A stretch of DNA of 17,765 nucleotides from 13-1-40CM-70-15 sp964641215. GTDB lineage: Bacteria > Gemmatimonadota > Gemmatimonadetes > Gemmatimonadales > GWC2-71-9. This document shows, piece after piece, positions 1 to 8,680 of this stretch (positions are counted from its first letter, which is position 1; each line of letters begins with the position of its first letter). The position numbers and the translations under genes were made by a program. The DNA lies in the NCBI GenBank assembly GCA_964641215.1, contig CAZXKD010000044.1:1-17765 (forward strand), written 5' to 3'. A model generated the notes under the pieces. The model saw nothing but the letters and a program-made list of their open reading frames with translations. It had not been told where the DNA came from and ran no database searches.

Positions 1-2
1 CC

Positions 3-1720
3 TGTAACTTCCCCTCGGATCAGAGCCAGACGGTCTCCGTGCTCGTGACGGCGCCCCGTACGTTCCTGTTTCGCGGCGAGCGGCTGAGAGTGCAGGCGCG
101 GGCGGTCAGGGTCGTGGGGACTGACACGGTGGTTGTGCCCAATGTTGTGTTCACTTGGTCAACCGCAAACCCCAACTTCGCGGCCGTGCAGCGGGACACC
201 GGCAGCTCGGCGATCGTCACTGGCGTCAATAGTGGCAACGTGGGCATCATCGCCCACGCCGCCAACTTCGACAAAGCCCGCCAGGGTAACCTCACCATCC
301 GGGTCGCCAACCCGCTCGAGATCGACAGCGTGCGGCCTCGAATCGCACACTATGGCGAGGTGGTGAAGGTCTACGGCATCGGTGTGGACAGCCTTTTCCT
401 GACGAGCCTCGGTGGGGTGAACCTCATCCCGTACCCGTTCTCCGCCACGCGCAACAAAGTGACGGGGGAGGGGCGCGTCTCCTACTGGGTGCCGCCCCCC
501 GCGACTTCGGACAGCTTGTTCTACCTCGGCGCCGGGGTGTTCGGGTTCGCGGATTCGGTCACGAAGATCGTCCCCAGGGACGTTTTCGATCCGAACGATA
601 CGATCCCGGCCAGGATCAATCTCGATGCTGGCGGCCCCTGGCCCCAGCTCCCGTCCATCCTGTTCTTGAACCCCGCGCTCGCGTTCGAAGAGAAGCCACG
701 TGGGGTCTCGGGAGCGGACTGGTTCAACTTCACGACTAGTGACACCACCTCGGACTACACCTTTTTCATCAACTTCCCGACGTCCAGCGACACGACCGCG
801 GTGCGGACGTTCATTCTGGACTCGCTGGCGTTCAAGGGGACTGTACCCGGCGGGTACTTCGGTCGTGACTCCGCCGACTTTATCGGCAGCAACTTCATGC
901 GCTGCAAGGGCCAGGCTTTCTCACCGGCGTCGGCGCGGCGTGAGTCCACTGTGGTCGCGTTGCGCGGGTTGCCAAGCCAAGGGCCGCCCAGTGCCGGTGC
1001 CAGCATGCACGTCCTCGCATTCTTTTCGCCCGCCCGTCCAGAGCGTTACGGGCTCACCGTCATCAAGGGGTACAGTATCGCAGACCCGCGCATCAAGCCG
1101 GACAAGTACGAGCCGAACAAGTTCTGCCACTATGCCGACTTCGGGGTTCGGAGAATCACGCTTCCCTCAACACCCTACCCAACGGGCGTGTTCTCGGACA
1201 CGCTCACGATCGATAACCCCCACGGCATCGATTGGCTGCGCATCGACCTCCCCGCGGCCGTGGCAGCGCCGGTGGTGGTGCAGTTCCACACCTTGTCGCG
1301 ACCGTTCGCATTGCCAGATACGTCCGACATCGACATCTACGTGCTCACCGTGCCGAATTCAGCCACGTCCACGGGTCTGGCGCTGGTGGGCGCGGACACG
1401 AGCGCCAGCTCCACGGGCAACCTGACCCTGACGCTCAACTCCGGCCCGCCCCCGAATGTCCCATCCTACTACGTCGCGGTCGTGGACTTCGCCGGCGTGC
1501 CGACGCGGTATTCCTTGTGCATCGCCCGGACCGCGTCCTGCGCCCCCATCTTCCCCGCTCCGCTGCCTGCGGCTCTCACGGCTCCGAACTCTGTGGTGCG
1601 TGCCCGTCGCCACCGCGACGGCGCCACGTTGCCGTTCCTTCAGGTCGCTCCTCCCGGAGCACTGAGGGCGGGGACGGGAACCAGCGGGCTCTTCGATCCC
1701 CGGCGCCTGACCTTCCCGTG

Positions 1721-1721
<1 letters not shown>
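3..1721 (+). CDS. Surface or lipoprotein with Ig-like, IPT/TIG-like and PPC-like domains (5' truncated)
   Basis: The reading frame is open from the window edge (first full codon at 3, a Cys) to TGA at 1719-1721, giving 572 visible residues. The GTG at 39 is internal, so the true start lies upstream. The first residues, C-N-F-P-S-D, would fit the mature N-terminus of a lipoprotein, but the lipobox is not in the window. In order I see a bacterial Ig-like (Big_2-type) stretch at about residues 14-102, an IPT/TIG-like stretch at about 108-180 (I-D-S-V-R-P with a later V-V-K-V-Y-G-I-G), and two segments resembling pre-peptidase C-terminal (PPC) domains at about 195-355 and 367-507. The PPC-like segments open with D-x-x-D/E-P-N and contain D-W-F-N-F or D-W-L-R-I. 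The last 65 residues are low complexity. It is probably an extracellular or outer-membrane-anchored binding or structural protein. Its stop overlaps the start of the kinase gene by 1 nt, so the two are probably co-translated. Substrate unknown. Confidence 0.82.
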
Positions 1722-3358
<1,637 letters not shown>

Positions 3359-3369
3359 GGTCCCCTCCC

Positions 3370-4422
3370 ATGCGGCACTCCGGCTTGCTCCTCGTGCTGG
3401 TCCTCGCGTGGCTCCTCCCCCCCCCCGCGTCGGCGCAGAACGTCCAGAACGCCACCCTCCGGCGCGCGCTGGCCGCTTACGACAACCTCGACATCAGCCA
3501 GGCGATCCTCCTCGGGAAGCGCGCGCTCACCGAGCGGCTGAGCGGAGCGGAGCAGGCACGCGCCTACGAGCTCCTGGGCTTCGCGTACAGTGCGTCGGAC
3601 TCGCTCCTCAAGGGGGTGGATGCCTTCAAGCAGGCGATCCTCATCGACCCCGACCGACAGCTCGATCCGGCCAAGATCTCTCCCAAGATCACGAGCTCGT
3701 TTCTGCTGGCGCTGTCGCAAGTGCTGGTCGTGCGCCAGCTCCAGGTGGACAGCGCGTCGTTCGTCGGCGGCCACGGGTTCGTGCCGATCCGTTTCACCGT
3801 GACGAGTCCGGCTCGGGTGAGCACGCGGGCGGTGAGCGGTGCCACGTCGGTGTCGATCGACTCGAGCGTCGCCACCGGGCAGGTCAACCTGCGCTGGCAG
3901 GCCCAGCTCCCCAACGGTGACCCCGTGCCTGACGGGAACTATCTCATCGTGGTGACGGCGACCGCGGGACAGAATTCCTTCTCGGCTTCGCAAACGGTCA
4001 AGGTCACGCACGGCACCGTGGACACGCTGCCCCACCTGACCGCGCTCCCCGGCTACGCTCCCCTGCCCGAGGAGGAGACGCCGCCGCGCAATTGGACGCC
4101 GCTGGGGCGGGCTTTCCTTTATACAGGCGTCGTCGGGGCGGGCACGCTCGCGCTGGAAAGCTCCAGCCTCGGCTCCGCCCCGCGGCGGGAGCTGGCGGCG
4201 GTGAGCGTCGGGGCGATCCTCACCGGCTTCATCATGTCGCTCAAGAAGCCGGCGTCGCAGCCCGCACGCGGGAACATCCTCTACAACCGCCTCTTGCTCG
4301 AGCAGCTCGTGCGCCGCAACGCGGACATCGCGCAGCAGAACCAGAACCTGCGGCGCCAGGTGGCGCTCAAGGTGGTGCCGCTCCCCAAAGCGGGAGGGGG
4401 GGGTGGGGGGGGAACCCAATGA
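3370..4422 (+). CDS. Secreted TPR-like / FlgD-Ig-like envelope protein with C-terminal hydrophobic segments
   Basis: Encodes 350 aa with a clear signal peptide, cleaved near A-S-A-Q (residue 23). Residues 27-120 form a helical TPR-like unit (A-Y-E-L-L-G-F-A-Y, then D-A-F-K-Q-A-I-L-I-D-P). Residues 125-213 form a beta-sandwich like FlgD-type Ig domains (D-G-N-Y-L-I-V-V-T-A). Two hydrophobic segments follow (about 247-262 and 275-291), then a charged, probably coiled-coil stretch (303-333) and a poly-Gly tail. An in-frame ATG at 3355 overlaps the kinase stop, but GAGG at 3357-3360 sits 9 nt before ATG 3370, so 3370 is preferred. The stop overlaps the next start by 4 nt (ATGA). The role is not known. 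It is probably a periplasmic or membrane-anchored adaptor working with the kinase or the beta-barrel protein, which is inferred from operon context only. Confidence 0.85.
   Translation: MRHSGLLLVLVLAWLLPPPASAQNVQNATLRRALAAYDNLDISQAILLGKRALTERLSGAEQARAYELLGFAYSASDSLLKGVDAFKQAILIDPDRQLDPAKISPKITSSFLLALSQVLVVRQLQVDSASFVGGHGFVPIRFTVTSPARVSTRAVSGATSVSIDSSVATGQVNLRWQAQLPNGDPVPDGNYLIVVTATAGQNSFSASQTVKVTHGTVDTLPHLTALPGYAPLPEEETPPRNWTPLGRAFLYTGVVGAGTLALESSSLGSAPRRELAAVSVGAILTGFIMSLKKPASQPARGNILYNRLLLEQLVRRNADIAQQNQNLRRQVALKVVPLPKAGGGGGGGTQ
4391..4412 (+). repeat. Double 8-G homopolymer tract at a gene junction
   Basis: Two runs of eight G (4396-4403 and 4405-4412) are separated by one T. They encode the poly-Gly tail of the upstream protein, and the second run is the purine-rich stretch just before ATG 4419, so it probably acts as the ribosome-binding region of the next gene. 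Such tracts are prone to slippage and to sequencing error. A one-base change alters how the two genes are joined. Confidence 0.8.
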
Positions 4423-5051
4423 GACGCCTCGTCGTCGTGAGCCTCGCCCTCGTCGCCGGCGCCGCCACAGCCGCCGCAGGACAGCGGGCGAGCGTGGGAG
4501 TCCAAGGGGCGTTCGGCGACTACCGTGAGGTCGACTCGAACCTCGTTTACCGGGGTGGCGGCGTCGCCGGCACTGCGACGCTCTCCTGGCACAAGTTCGG
4601 CGCGGACGTGGCGGTCACAAGGCTCAGTTACGATCCCCACGGCGGGGCGGCGACCCAATCGTTCAAATCGACCCAGGTGGACGTGCACCTGCGCTGGTAC
4701 ATCGCGAACCAGGTGAGCTTCGAGACTGGCTTCCTCAAGCGGACGATCGACCCTGACTTCGCCGCGCAGTCGATGGGGGCGTTCCGCATCGGCGCGCGGG
4801 GTCTCTACAGCATCGGGCCGGGCGCGAGCCTGGCGCTGCGCGGCAACTACCTGGCGGGCTCCAAGTTCTCCGGCGGGGGGAGCGCGGGATTCGGCATCGA
4901 GCTGGGGCTCGGCATCTCCCTCGGGCGCAGCGACGGCCGCTTTCGGGTTACCGGGGACTATGATTTCCAGCGGGTGAATCGGAAGACGACGACGGTCGAC
5001 GTACCGATCCAGCAATCGTTGGCGCGGTTGGGGGTGTCCGTGGGGTTGTAA
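4419..5051 (+). CDS. Small outer-membrane beta-barrel protein
   Basis: Encodes 210 aa with a signal peptide (M-R-R-L-V-V-V-S-L-A-L-V-A-G-A) cleaved near A-A-A-G-Q (residue 22). The mature part alternates short amphipathic strands and turns: V-D-V-H-L-R-W-Y, G-A-F-R-I-G-A-R-G-L-Y-S-I, A-S-L-A-L-R-G-N-Y and F-G-I-E-L-G-L-G-I-S-L. It ends with hydrophobic residues (R-L-G-V-S-V-G-L), as expected of an outer-membrane barrel of about eight strands. No enzymatic motif is visible. The ATG overlaps the previous stop by 4 nt and lies 6 nt after the G-rich tract, so it is probably translationally coupled. It may be the outer-membrane partner of the kinase cluster. No specific family is recognised beyond the barrel fold. 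Confidence 0.8.
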   Translation: MRRLVVVSLALVAGAATAAAGQRASVGVQGAFGDYREVDSNLVYRGGGVAGTATLSWHKFGADVAVTRLSYDPHGGAATQSFKSTQVDVHLRWYIANQVSFETGFLKRTIDPDFAAQSMGAFRIGARGLYSIGPGASLALRGNYLAGSKFSGGGSAGFGIELGLGISLGRSDGRFRVTGDYDFQRVNRKTTTVDVPIQQSLARLGVSVGL

Positions 5052-5110
5052 GCGCCGGTACTCTGGTCCTTGTCTTTGGTCTCGCCGCCCCTTCCCTGGA
5101 GTCGCAGAAG

Positions 5111-6282
5111 GTGGTCGGGCAAGTCGTCGACCAAGCGAGCGGTGGCCCGGTTGGCGAGGGCTTCGTGGTGCTCCTCGACGACCAGGGCAGAGAAGTGGCG
5201 CGAGCGCTCGCCAGCGCCGCAGGGCGCTTCACCCTCCGTGCGCCCCGGGCCGGCTCCTACCGGCTCCGCTCCGAGCGGATCGGGTACATCGCGTTCGTCT
5301 CTCCCGCGGTCATCGTGGCGGAGGGCGAGACCGTCACGCAGCGTCTGGCGATTGGTGCGGTGGGAGTCGAGCTCGCGCCGATCGTGGTGACACAGCGCAG
5401 CAGCTGTGAGACGCGTCCCGACCGTGAACAAGCCACGGCCGTCGTCTGGGAAGAGATCCGGAAGGCGCTGGCCGCGGCGACATGGACGGCGAGCCAACGC
5501 GTCTACGAATACCGCNNNNNNNNNNNNNNNNNNNNNNNNNNNNNNNNNNNNNNNNNNNNNNNNNNNNNNNNNNNNNNNNNNNNNNNNNNNNNNNNNNNNN
5601 NNNNNNNNNNNNNNNGAAGGCGCTGGCCGCGGCGACATGGACGGCGAGCCAACGCGTCTACGAATACCGCGCCGCCACCTATGAACGTGACTGGGACCTG
5701 GGCCGCCGCCGACTCGCCCGAGAAGTGGGCGATACTCAGCTGGGCCATTCCCTCACCCCGTTCGTTAGTGCTCCTGCGGCGGACCTCGCCGAGCGAGGCT
5801 ACATCGTCACGGAGACGGATGGGGTGTGGTATTACGCACCCGACGCGACGGTGCTCCAGGACAGCACGTTCCTCGCGACTCACTGCTTCACGCTGGTGCG
5901 CCGCGCGCCCGCAGGATCGGGTGATCGGCTGGTCGGCCTGTCCTTCGAGCCCGTGCCCCGGCGGACACGGCCGGACGTCAGGGGCGTACTCTGGCTCGAT
6001 GAGCGGACGGCCGAGCTGCGCGCGGTCGAGTACGGCTACACCCGCATTCCCGACGGGATCGATAACGAGCGACTCGGCGGGACGGTCGAGTTCCTCAAGC
6101 TCCCGTCGGGTGCGTGGATCGTGCACCGGTGGCAGATTCGCATGCCGCTGCTGGCGGTCAGCTCGCATCCCGTGCTGGACGGGATGGTGGAGCGACAGGT
6201 GGTGCTGCAAGGATTCCACGATCGCGGGGGCGAAGTCCTGGAGATCAAGACCGCCGACGGGACCGTGTTGTACAAACGCTGA
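5111..6282 (+). CDS. Carboxypeptidase-regulatory-like domain protein, interrupted by an assembly gap
   Basis: The N-terminal part (5111-5515) and C-terminal part (5616-6282) lie in different frames as given. Both contain the same 18-residue segment from the duplicated 55 bp. Removing the Ns and one copy (155 nt) gives one frame of 338 aa. Residues 1-95 form a carboxypeptidase-regulatory-like beta-sandwich (G-Q-V-V-D, G-R-F-T-L-R, G-S-Y-R-L-R, R-I-G-Y). The remaining 240 residues match the region that often follows this domain in secreted proteins of these bacteria, with no catalytic motif I can name. GTG 5111 has GGAG at 5098-5101. However, codons 5048-5110 in the same frame read like a signal peptide (T-L-V-L-V-F-G-L-A-A-P-S-L-E-S-Q) with no ATG, GTG or TTG, so a CTG start at 5063 or a small sequence error is possible. 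It is probably the last gene of the kinase operon. Confidence 0.75.
5461..5515 (+). repeat. Left copy of 55-bp exact duplication flanking the N gap
   Basis: These 55 bases are identical to 5616-5670. This copy ends exactly where the Ns begin and the other starts exactly where they end. That is the pattern of two contigs sharing an unmerged end, not a biological repeat. Confidence 0.95.
5516..5615. other. Assembly gap of exactly 100 N
   Basis: A run of 100 unknown bases, a conventional scaffold-gap length. Because the flanks are the same 55 bp, the real gap size may be zero or negative. No sequence content can be claimed here. Confidence 0.98.
5616..5670 (+). repeat. Right copy of 55-bp exact duplication flanking the N gap
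   Basis: Identical over all 55 positions to 5461-5515. Sequence to its right continues the same protein in the frame expected if the two copies are merged. Confidence 0.95.
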
Positions 6283-6349
6283 TCGACGTCAACGAGTGGC
6301 GTTCGGCAGGCGTATGTTGGACAAACGACTCTTATCAGCGGAGATCCCC

Positions 6350-7345
6350 ATGATCGGCCGTCTTGCCCTCGTGACCGGAGCCGCGCTGGCGGTCACACCC
6401 GCGTTGACAGCGCAGCAGCCCACCATCAACGAATGGCCCGTCCCGTGGGAGCGGACGAGGCCGCGCGACCCGTACGTCGCGACCGACGGCCGAGTCTGGT
6501 TCGTCGGCCAAGCCGGCCATTATGTCGGGGTCTTCGACACGACCAGTCACCAGTTCAAGCGCTACGATCTCGACCCCGGCACCGGACCGCACAACCTGAT
6601 CGTCGATCCGCAGGGCATCGTGTGGTTCTCCGGCAACCTGGTGGGCTACATCGGGCGGTTGGATCCGCGCGACGGTCACATCACCCGGTACCCGATGCCC
6701 GACAGCACGATACGCGACCCACACACGCTCGTCTTCGACAGCCACGGGGACATCTGGTTCACGGCGCAGGTCGGCAACGTCGTGGGCAAGCTCACCGTAG
6801 CGACCGGCGAGATCCACCTGGTTCGGGTGCCGACGCCCAACGCCCGTCCGTACGGCATCGTCATCGACCGCACCGACCGGCCGTGGTTCGATCTGTTCGG
6901 GACGAACAAGATCGGGACGGTGGATCCGCGCACCTTTCAGCTCACGGAGTACGAGCTGCCGCGGGCCACGGCGCGGCCGCGGCGGATCGCGCTCACGTCC
7001 GATGGCGCGCTGTGGTACGGTGACTACGCCGGGGGCTACCTCGGTCGCTTGGACCCGACTACGCACCAAGTGCGGGAGTGGCCGCTGCCTGCCGGTACAG
7101 CGGCCCGGCCCTACGCCATGATGTCCGACGACCGCGACCGCGTGTGGGTCGTGGAGACGGGGGTCGAGCCCAACCAGTTCGTCGGCTTCGACACGCACAC
7201 GCTGCAGTTCATCGGGACGGCGTCCGTGCCGAGCGGCGGCGGGGCGGTCCGGCACATGTTCTATGACCGGCGGACGCAGACGATCTGGTTCGGCAGCGAC
7301 GCGAATACGCTGGGGCGGGCCCGTGTGGCGCCACCGGTTCCCTAG
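6350..7345 (+). CDS. Secreted seven-bladed beta-propeller, streptogramin lyase (Vgb)-like family
   Basis: Encodes 331 aa with a signal peptide cleaved near L-T-A-Q (residue 22). Seven blade signatures with a central Trp recur about every 43 residues: V-W-F-V (49-52), V-W-F-S (91), I-W-F-T (135), P-W-F-D (178), L-W-Y-G (221), V-W-V-V (265) and I-W-F-G (312). Each is preceded by a D-x-x-G/D-x turn and most are followed by G-x-x-G-x-x-D-P. This is the layout of the virginiamycin B lyase-like propellers. True Vgb is cytoplasmic and opens streptogramin B rings. This exported homologue more likely binds or cleaves another substrate, and antibiotic inactivation should not be assumed. The start ATG has GGAGA at 6340-6344, 5 nt away. 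It overlaps the next gene by 23 nt, which suggests coupled expression. Confidence 0.85.
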   Translation: MIGRLALVTGAALAVTPALTAQQPTINEWPVPWERTRPRDPYVATDGRVWFVGQAGHYVGVFDTTSHQFKRYDLDPGTGPHNLIVDPQGIVWFSGNLVGYIGRLDPRDGHITRYPMPDSTIRDPHTLVFDSHGDIWFTAQVGNVVGKLTVATGEIHLVRVPTPNARPYGIVIDRTDRPWFDLFGTNKIGTVDPRTFQLTEYELPRATARPRRIALTSDGALWYGDYAGGYLGRLDPTTHQVREWPLPAGTAARPYAMMSDDRDRVWVVETGVEPNQFVGFDTHTLQFIGTASVPSGGGAVRHMFYDRRTQTIWFGSDANTLGRARVAPPVP

Positions 7346-7919
7346 CGTCGCCCTGTTCGCTGTTGCCGCGACGGTCGTGGTGGCCGCCCGGACGGCGAAT
7401 TACGACGGGCCGCCCGTCGCTCATACCGGCGGCTTCGGCGAGCCGACGTGTCGGGCCTGCCACCAGGATGAGCCGCTCAATGACCCCGGCGGCAGTCTGC
7501 GGATCGAGGGGCTGCCGCAGCGCTACGAGCCCGGGCGTGCCTACACACTCACGGTCGTGCTGCACCGGTCGGGGATGGGCCGCGCGGGGTTCCAGCTCTC
7601 CACGCGTGTCGCCACCGGGGCGGATGCTGGCGCACAAGCGGGCGCTCTGGAAGCGAGTGATGCCCGGGCGAGCGTCGTGGTCGGGCCCCTGCCGAAGGCC
7701 GTGCAATATGCCGAGCAGACGCGGGTGGGGTGTAGCGTCACCGGCCCCGAGACGCGCTGGGTGCTGCGGTGGCACTCCCCCGCGAGCGCCACCGGGGGGC
7801 GGGGAGGGGGGGAGTACGTGCTGATCCACGTTGCCGCCAACGCGGCGAACTACGACGATTCGCCGCTGGGCGACTTCATCTATGTCGGCGAGTGGCGGGT
7901 GAGCGGGCCGCGGCCCTGA
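7323..7919 (+). CDS. Secreted mono-heme-like CxxCH protein with choice-of-anchor V-type domain
   Basis: Encodes 198 aa from GTG 7323 (M-W-R-H-R-F-P-S-V-A), giving a signal peptide over residues 1-22. C43-R-A-C46-H47 is a classical c-type heme attachment motif. The rest follows the pattern of choice-of-anchor V (Reeler-like) domains: G-S-L-R-I-E-G-L-P-x-x-Y-x-P-G-x-x-Y-T-L near 53-73, G-F-Q-L near 84, R-W-V-L-R-W near 141 and A-A-N-A-A-N-Y-D-D near 174. No axial Met ligand was assigned. The gene starts inside the end of the propeller gene (23-nt overlap), so the pair probably works in one periplasmic or surface process. Electron transfer is an inference from the heme motif alone. The frame is open upstream to about 7263, but GTG 7323 gives the best signal peptide. 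Confidence 0.8.
   Translation: MWRHRFPSVALFAVAATVVVAARTANYDGPPVAHTGGFGEPTCRACHQDEPLNDPGGSLRIEGLPQRYEPGRAYTLTVVLHRSGMGRAGFQLSTRVATGADAGAQAGALEASDARASVVVGPLPKAVQYAEQTRVGCSVTGPETRWVLRWHSPASATGGRGGGEYVLIHVAANAANYDDSPLGDFIYVGEWRVSGPRP
7794..7812 (+). repeat. G-rich tract (G6-C-G4-A-G7)
   Basis: Three G runs (7794-7799, 7801-7804 and 7806-7812) within the coding region give a Gly-Gly-Arg-Gly-Gly-Gly loop between two beta strands. It is a second slippage-prone or sequencing-error-prone spot in the window. The frame is intact as given. Confidence 0.75.
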
Positions 7920-7957
7920 GCCCCAGGGCGGGGGGAATAGGGGTCACAGTGATCGCC

Positions 7958-8680
7958 ATGTCAGAAGCGACTCAGGGTGGTGGAGGGGTCCGGGCGCGGA
8001 CGGTTCTCGTCATCGAGGACGACGTGCAGATCCGGCGCGCGGTGAAGACGGCGCTCGGGGACTCGGCCGAGCGCATCGTGGAAGCCGCCAATGGACGCGA
8101 GGGGCTCGGCCTCGCCGCGTCGTGGCGCCCGGACCTCGTCGTTCTCGATCTCGGCCTGCCGGACATGCCCGGCATCGAGGTGTGCCGGGAGATCCGCTCG
8201 TGGGGCAAGATGCCGGTCGTCGTTCTCACCGCACGGCACTCCGAGGATGAGAAGGTCGCCCTGCTGGACGCTGGCGCGGACGACTACGTCACGAAACCGT
8301 TCAGCACGAAGGAGCTCGCGGCTCGTGTCCGCGCACAGCTGCGGCGCGCCCTGACCTCGTCGATCTTGGCGGAGACGGTGGTCACGGCGGATGAGCTCAC
8401 AATCGACCTGTCCGCCCGCCGCGTGACGCGGGCGGGCGAGGACGTCCACCTGACCCCCATCGAGTTCGACATCCTGCGCGCGATCGCGTCCCAGGCGGGG
8501 CGCACCCTGACCCACCAGCAGATCTTCGATGCGGTGTGGGGGAAGGCGATCGGGAACGCGCAGCAGTACCTACGGGTCCACATCACGAACCTGCGACGCA
8601 AGATCGAGCGGGACCCCGCCACGCCGCGCTTGGTCGTGACTGAGCCCGGCGTCGGGTATCGCTTCGAGCTACCGCGGTGA
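7958..8680 (+). CDS. OmpR-family response regulator, KdpE-like
   Basis: Encodes 240 aa. The receiver domain (about 14-130) has the acidic pair D21-D22, phospho-acceptor D64 (V-V-L-D-L-G-L-P-D-M-P-G), T91 and K113 (V-T-K-P-F). The winged-helix DNA-binding domain (about 140-238) has L-T-P-I-E-F-D-I-L, R-V-H-I-T-N-L-R-R-K-I-E and the closing G-V-G-Y-R-F. The sequence most resembles KdpE among OmpR-type regulators. ATG 7958 is used here. An in-frame GTG at 7949 has a better-spaced GGGG (7940-7943) and would add three residues. The stop overlaps the sensor kinase start (GTGA, 4 nt), so the two form a cognate pair. No kdpFABC genes follow. The nearest target is the czc-type efflux operon after the kinase. 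Confidence 0.93.
   Translation: MSEATQGGGGVRARTVLVIEDDVQIRRAVKTALGDSAERIVEAANGREGLGLAASWRPDLVVLDLGLPDMPGIEVCREIRSWGKMPVVVLTARHSEDEKVALLDAGADDYVTKPFSTKELAARVRAQLRRALTSSILAETVVTADELTIDLSARRVTRAGEDVHLTPIEFDILRAIASQAGRTLTHQQIFDAVWGKAIGNAQQYLRVHITNLRRKIERDPATPRLVVTEPGVGYRFELPR

Noticed and set aside
1232..1720. N-terminal extension of the kinase upstream of ATG 1721
   Set aside because: The extension overlaps the preceding gene and is His/Arg/Pro-rich. The zinc ribbon begins only after ATG 1721.
5111..7345. A single 744-codon frame linking the carboxypeptidase-regulatory-like N-terminus to the Vgb-like propeller through the Ns
   Set aside because: It exists only because the Ns were translated and the 155-nt artefact shifts the frame. 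The stretch 5616-6349 in that frame is a shadow of the real coding frame, and the propeller has its own ATG, ribosome-binding site and signal peptide.
6350..7345. Calling the propeller a virginiamycin B resistance gene
   Set aside because: The protein is exported and the family is broad. Fold similarity alone does not show streptogramin lyase activity.
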